Part shown: positions 22,264 to 25,643 of the stretch, piece by piece
Position numbering within the stretch: position 1 is the stretch's first letter
Layout of the letters: each line of letters starts with the position of its first letter
Assembly (NCBI GenBank): GCA_036268375.1
Contig: DATAUH010000040.1
Location: forward strand, 1-25,643
Origin: PALSA-243 sp036268375
GTDB taxonomy: Bacteria > Acidobacteriota > Terriglobia > Bryobacterales > Bryobacteraceae
Reading direction: 5' to 3'
Length of the DNA stretch: 25,643 nt
Notes under the pieces: model-generated
What the model was told of the DNA's origin: nothing
The model's input: the letters and a program-made list of their open reading frames with translations, nothing else
The model's database searches: none
Made by a program: the position numbers and the translations under genes

Positions 22264-23889
22264 TTATCCTTTGGCGCCGCGTTCAGCCATTACTCGCTGG
22301 ACCTGCTGGAGTAAACCCTGAGCTTTGGGGATGCTCTGGATTCCCTTTTGAATCTCGGGATCTTCCTTCCAATTGGCGTGATCCGCAGTTTCCTTGTCGA
22401 AGGCGCGGTAGTAGAACTCCCAGCGGATCCAATGCTTCAGGAAATCCTTCGAAGCGTCGAATTCGGCGTCGGTAAAGGTCTGTTTCTGCTGCGTCTTCAG
22501 GAAGGCCCGGAACTGCTCCAGGACATCGCTTCCCACTTCCCAACCTTCCGGCAGAGAGGGTTTCTTGGCGCCAAAGTAGCTGTTGGCGAAGCGATAGATG
22601 GGGCCCGGATAAACACCGGTCACAAGCGAAACACCCATACGGCGCTGGAACGGACTGAACGTCGGATTCGCGTATTTTTCGTCGGGGGTGATGCCGCCGC
22701 CGCCGAAGACCTTGCGGCCACTGTCGGTGGACTTGACGTCCTGGGTAGCCTTAGCTTCTTTGCCGCTGGTGTAGAGGTAATCGTAGTACGACTCGTGCGA
22801 GTAATCGCGCTGGATCAAACGGCCGCTGGGCGTGTAGTAATGCGCAATGGTCAGCAGCAGCGCGGCGCCTTCGGAAAGCGGAAATTGGGCCTGCACCAGG
22901 CCTTTGCCGAAAGTGGTGTCGCCGATGAGCCATGCGCGGTCATGATCCTGCAGCGCTCCGGAAACGATCTCCGAAGCCGAAGCCGACTGGCTGTTCACCA
23001 AAACTACCATTGGATACTTCTGTCCGGTAGCCACGGAGCGAGCGCGGAATACCTGCTCTTCTTCGTGCAGGCCGTGATGCGAGACCACCACCTGACCATC
23101 TTTCAGCCAACGGCCGGCCAACGCGACGGCTTCGTTCACGAGACCGCCGGGATTGTAGCGCAGGTCGAGAATCAGACCCTTCGCCTTGGTCTCGCCGAGC
23201 TTTTTAAGATCGGCCTCCACATCGTGCGAGAGGTTGGAAGCTTCGAAGTTGTCGACGCGCAGGTAGATCACTTCGGGGGTGACCCAGAAGGCATCCACAA
23301 CGCTGGTCTCAATCGAGCCGCGGGTAACTTCCGCGCTGATGAAGTCAGGAGCGCCGTCGCGCTTCATCGTCACGCGCACTTGAGTACCGCGGGGTCCGCG
23401 CAGCAGGTTGGCAACGCCGCTCGAATCCATCTTGCTGACGTCTTTGCCGTCAACCGCTTCGATGATGTCGCCGCGGCGGAACCCGGCATTGTAGGCGGGG
23501 GACCCGACGAAGGGCCGCATCACATTCGTATGTCCATCGGAATCGCTGATGATCTCCATGCCGACGCCGGCATATTGGGCGCGCTGGCGGCGCTGCATTT
23601 CACGGTAATCATCGGGATCCACAAAGTTGGAGTGGGGATCGAGGGTGTGCAACATCCCCGGAATGGCGCCTTGGTAAAAAGCCTTTTCGGAAGTCACTGG
23701 GTCGGCGAAATTCTTCTCGACGAGCGCGAAGGCAGCGGCGACGGACTTCAGATCCTTGTCGAGATCGTCGGTAGCGGCTGCCGGTGCGGGTGCAGCGGCG
23801 TAAGCGCTAAGCCCGGGGCCGTAAATCGGCGCCAGGACGGCGGAAGTGCCGACGACCAGCGCAACGTATAGGAGATGTCGAATTTTCAT
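22264..23889 (-). CDS. C-terminal processing peptidase (S41 family)
   Basis: This 541-residue protein is a tail-specific protease of the CtpA/Prc type, which cleaves proteins from the C-terminus in the periplasm. An N-terminal signal (about 1-32) is followed by a helical part, a PDZ domain (about 105-190) with 'GVGMEII', 'GSPAYNAGFRRGDIIEAVDG', and the protease domain. The catalytic pair is Ser304 in 'NSQSASASEIVSG' and Lys329 in 'TTFGKGLVQ', spaced by 25 as in characterised members. The C-terminal region after about 400 is longer than in the smallest CtpA forms. It has no operon partner here and is followed downstream by the repeat region. Confidence 0.95.
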   Translation of the reverse strand: MKIRHLLYVALVVGTSAVLAPIYGPGLSAYAAAPAPAAATDDLDKDLKSVAAAFALVEKNFADPVTSEKAFYQGAIPGMLHTLDPHSNFVDPDDYREMQRRQRAQYAGVGMEIISDSDGHTNVMRPFVGSPAYNAGFRRGDIIEAVDGKDVSKMDSSGVANLLRGPRGTQVRVTMKRDGAPDFISAEVTRGSIETSVVDAFWVTPEVIYLRVDNFEASNLSHDVEADLKKLGETKAKGLILDLRYNPGGLVNEAVALAGRWLKDGQVVVSHHGLHEEEQVFRARSVATGQKYPMVVLVNSQSASASEIVSGALQDHDRAWLIGDTTFGKGLVQAQFPLSEGAALLLTIAHYYTPSGRLIQRDYSHESYYDYLYTSGKEAKATQDVKSTDSGRKVFGGGGITPDEKYANPTFSPFQRRMGVSLVTGVYPGPIYRFANSYFGAKKPSLPEGWEVGSDVLEQFRAFLKTQQKQTFTDAEFDASKDFLKHWIRWEFYYRAFDKETADHANWKEDPEIQKGIQSIPKAQGLLQQVQRVMAERGAKG

Positions 23890-24044
23890 GACTCACCGCG
23901 GGAGTATCAATGTATTGGACGACGGTCCGTAGCCAAAAAGGTACCGCCGGGCGAAGGAGGCTCCCTGTGGACATGATAGCAGGACAGGGGGTCTGCGCTT
24001 GATGCGTTGCGGAGGGGAGTGGCTGACGGGAGTCGAGGGGGGCA

Positions 24045-24100
<56 letters not shown>

Positions 24101-24174
24101 GAATGAGCACCAGGGCTTCGCCCTTTATCCCCTCTCGTCTTGGCAGTCGGGAGTCGCACACGGGCTGCGCGATT

Positions 24175-24191
24175 GAATCCCTTCGGGATTC
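24175..24191. repeat. Perfect intergenic hairpin
   Basis: GAATCCC, loop TTC, GGGATTC: seven-base stem with a tight loop between ctpA and the TIGR03435 gene. No T-run follows, so it may be a remnant of a repeat or a weak terminator. Confidence 0.55.
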
Positions 24192-24331
24192 GGGAATTAG
24201 CGGTGGGTGTTTGATGGGGTGATTGGAATCAATGATTTTGCGGATTGGCAGCGTGCTTTTGGGATTCGGTTAGACGTTTGGGAATAAGGGCAGCTCAGGT
24301 ACTGGAATTCACTTTGGGCCGATTTCAAGCG

Positions 24332-24360
24332 CTAACATCCTAATTTTTTAGTACTAATAT
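24332..24360 (+). promoter_or_regulatory. Candidate leaderless promoter of the TIGR03435 gene
   Basis: CTAACA (24332-24337; four of six matches to TTGACA), 17 bases, TAATAT (24355-24360; five of six positions A/T as in TATAAT). The start would be about seven bases after the -10, at or next to the ATG at 24367, and no ribosome binding site is present. A leaderless mRNA is therefore plausible. Confidence 0.4.
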
Positions 24361-24366
24361 AGCGTG

Positions 24367-25200
24367 ATGAAATTGAGGACCCTTCTTATCCTCGTCGCCG
24401 CCGGCACCGGAATGGGCCAGTCGCAATCCTCGGTATTTCGGCCACAATTCGACGTGGTATCTGTGAAGCCCCACATCGGCGTAGAACGAGCGGTGAATAT
24501 CGATTTTCCTTCGCCCGGACGGTTCGAAGCTCGGAACGTCTGGTTGCGGTTCGTTATTCAGACCGCCTGGAATGTGAAGGATTATCAAGTTGTTTCCGGG
24601 CCCGGCTGGGCAGCTTCGGACCGGTACGACATCGAGGCGAAGACCGATCCCAAAACCTCACGAGAGCAAATGAGACTGATGATTCAAGCCCTCTTGCAGG
24701 GTAGATTTCAATTGGTGCTGCACCATGAGTCGAGAAGCCTGCCTGTCTACCACTTGGTGGCAGCCTCGAAGGATGGAAGTAAACTGTCGCCATCCAAAGC
24801 AGGAAGTTGCGTCGAGCGAGATTTCGAGCGGGCCCCTAAACCTGACTCGCCAACCCCGAAGTATTGCGGCAGTTCGCAGTGGAGTCCGCAGAGCCTAACC
24901 GGAAACGCAATCACCATGCAGCAATTCACCACTATGCTCGGAAATGTCTTGCAGCGCCCTGTCATCGATGAGACCGGGTTCACGGCAAAGTTCGATGTGC
25001 ACCTCAGTTGGATCCCAGATCAGGCGACACCTGGGCTCCTGGCCCCGGGCATGTCGCCGCCTGCCTTGCCTACTCCCGACGACTCCGGCCCTACAATCTT
25101 CAACGCACTTGCGGAATATCTCGGCCTCAAACTTCGAGCCGAAAAGGGACCCGTCGATATCCTGGTCATCGATCACGCGGAAAGGCCATCCGCTAATTGA
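24367..25200 (+). CDS. TIGR03435 family protein
   Basis: This 277-residue protein belongs to the TIGR03435 family, which occurs in very large numbers of paralogues in Acidobacteria such as Solibacter. Visible hallmarks are 'FDVVSVKPH' near residue 30, 'GRFEARNVWLRFVIQTAW', 'GPGWAASDRYDIEAK', 'LMIQALLQGRFQLVLHHESR', 'LPVYHLVAASKDGSKL' and 'RPVIDETGFTAKFDVHLSW', ending 'GPVDILVIDHAERPSAN'. A short signal-like N-terminus (MKLRTLLILVAAGTGMG) suggests export. The function is unknown. ATG 24367 is preferred over GTG 24364. These genes are often dispersed, so neighbours need not be related. This is the best taxonomic marker in the window. Confidence 0.9.
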   Translation: MKLRTLLILVAAGTGMGQSQSSVFRPQFDVVSVKPHIGVERAVNIDFPSPGRFEARNVWLRFVIQTAWNVKDYQVVSGPGWAASDRYDIEAKTDPKTSREQMRLMIQALLQGRFQLVLHHESRSLPVYHLVAASKDGSKLSPSKAGSCVERDFERAPKPDSPTPKYCGSSQWSPQSLTGNAITMQQFTTMLGNVLQRPVIDETGFTAKFDVHLSWIPDQATPGLLAPGMSPPALPTPDDSGPTIFNALAEYLGLKLRAEKGPVDILVIDHAERPSAN

Positions 25201-25324
25201 GATAGGTATAAAATGAACACCGAATTGGAAGCTGCGTATCGTTCGGTCTGAGGTGCGTTCCTTGGAGATTGAAGCCGAGCAGCCGGCCAAAGACCCTGGC
25301 GCGCGCAGCTCGTATGGAAGAGAA

Positions 25325-25474
25325 CTATTTCACGGCGGCGGGCGCAGGAGACGCTTGGAATAGTTTCATGGAGCTCAGAAGCGTGTTGTAGACGCCCCAA
25401 CCCAGAGGGATTCCGACAATCAGCCACGCCAGAATGATTGTTCCCGCCGCTGTTTTTTTGACATTTGTTGCCAT
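25325..25474 (-). CDS. MFS transporter small subunit-like protein (49 aa)
   Basis: This 49-residue protein is MATNVKKTAAGTII followed by one membrane segment, 'LAWLIVGIPLGWGVYNTLL', and a short tail. It matches small proteins annotated as 'MFS transporter small subunit', which sit directly after OFA-type (oxalate/formate antiporter-like) MFS genes. The start ATG 25474 has GAAGG at about seven bases upstream. It begins 18 bases after the stop of the partial MFS gene, so the two are an operon. It may stabilise or regulate the transporter. It is short enough to be missed by length-filtered gene calling. Confidence 0.72.
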   Translation of the reverse strand: MATNVKKTAAGTIILAWLIVGIPLGWGVYNTLLSSMKLFQASPAPAAVK

Positions 25475-25492
25475 TGGAGGCCTTCTTTCGGC

Positions 25493-25643
25493 TTAGTGCT
25501 TGGTCTCTATCATCCAGTACTTTTTATCGACGGGGCGAACCAGCAGATTGGCAATGAAGCCGATTACCAGCAAGACCGCCATGATCTGGAGAACGGTTTG
25601 GTATGCGCTCGCTTTGTCCACTCCGTGGGCGAGTTGATACTCC
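25493..25643 (-). CDS. OFA-type MFS transporter, C-terminal end (partial)
   Basis: The last 49 residues of a protein whose 5' part lies beyond the right edge. They contain a final membrane helix, 'TVLQIMAVLLVIGFIANLLV', and 'RPVDKKYWMIETKH', the usual end of oxalate/formate antiporter-like MFS proteins (NLLVRPV...YW). The stop codon is at 25495-25493. The substrate is not readable from this fragment. Confidence 0.7.
   Translation of the reverse strand, partial: EYQLAHGVDKASAYQTVLQIMAVLLVIGFIANLLVRPVDKKYWMIETKH

Noticed and set aside
21737..22314. Short plus-strand frames that share 'SGLCYRRPSAL' segments
   Set aside because: They are repeated only because the DNA is a tandem repeat; they are out of frame with, and antisense to, the hydrolase 5' end.
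22348..23871. A 507-codon open frame on the plus strand opposite the C-terminal processing protease
   Set aside because: It is an exact antisense shadow of a strongly conserved gene with visible catalytic residues, and its own translation shows no family.

Overview
This is a roughly 25.6 kb, moderately GC-rich bacterial chromosomal window. It most likely comes from an Acidobacteriota genome of the Bryobacterales/Solibacter type. The best taxonomic marker is the gene at 24367-25200, which matches the TIGR03435 family, a paralogous family that is greatly expanded in Acidobacteria such as Solibacter. The pair of Tat-exported sugar enzymes (sugar isomerase/epimerase plus Gfo/Idh/MocA oxidoreductase), the dense intergenic repeats and the heptamer repeats fit the same group. 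The assignment is inference from gene content; no rRNA gene is present.

Layout. 1-3421: a WYL-like fragment cut by the left edge, a KTSC-domain protein, an M24 aminopeptidase with a perfect LacI-type palindrome just upstream, a DUF167 protein, and a Wzt/TagH-type ABC ATPase with no permease beside it. 3600-5585: E1 alpha and E1 beta of a pyruvate or branched-chain 2-oxoacid dehydrogenase. 5690-6499 (minus): a DinB-like protein behind a lysine-rich DUF6496 protein. 6600-14306 (minus): a compact ten-gene chemotaxis operon, read as cheY, cheX, cheW, mcp, cheA, cheR, cheD, cheY, cheX-like, cheB. Most junctions overlap or are very tight. A sigma-28-like promoter candidate lies directly upstream. 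14463-16855 (minus): the two-gene Tat sugar operon, whose upstream flank is a 93-bp-period tandem repeat. 17304-17917: a small DUF2007-like gene converging on an ErpA/IscA protein, with a perfect hairpin between them. 18136-19747: an ECF sigma factor, a zinc-finger anti-sigma factor and a Spy/CpxP-like periplasmic protein in one apparent operon. 20099-20629: a DUF4352-like lipoprotein. 20633-21472 (minus): an exported metallo-beta-lactamase-fold hydrolase whose 5' end and upstream DNA are present in three tandem copies. 22264-23889 (minus): a C-terminal processing protease. 24367-25200: the TIGR03435 protein. 25325-25643 (minus): a 49-residue MFS small subunit and the C-terminal end of an OFA-type MFS transporter cut by the right edge.

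How the parts work together. The chemotaxis operon is the main system. It has one membrane-anchored receptor without a sensory domain, the CheW/CheA core, the full adaptation set (CheR, CheB, CheD), and two CheY/CheX pairs, one at each end, giving two response regulators each with a probable cognate phosphatase. The sigma/anti-sigma/CpxP-like set looks like an envelope-stress circuit. I found no CRISPR array, tRNA, rRNA, transposase or prophage gene. The most unusual structures are the repeats: the 93-bp array, the REP/MITE-like inverted-repeat element near 19.8 kb, the triplicated gene 5' end near 21.4-22.2 kb, and the heptamer tract near 24.05 kb.
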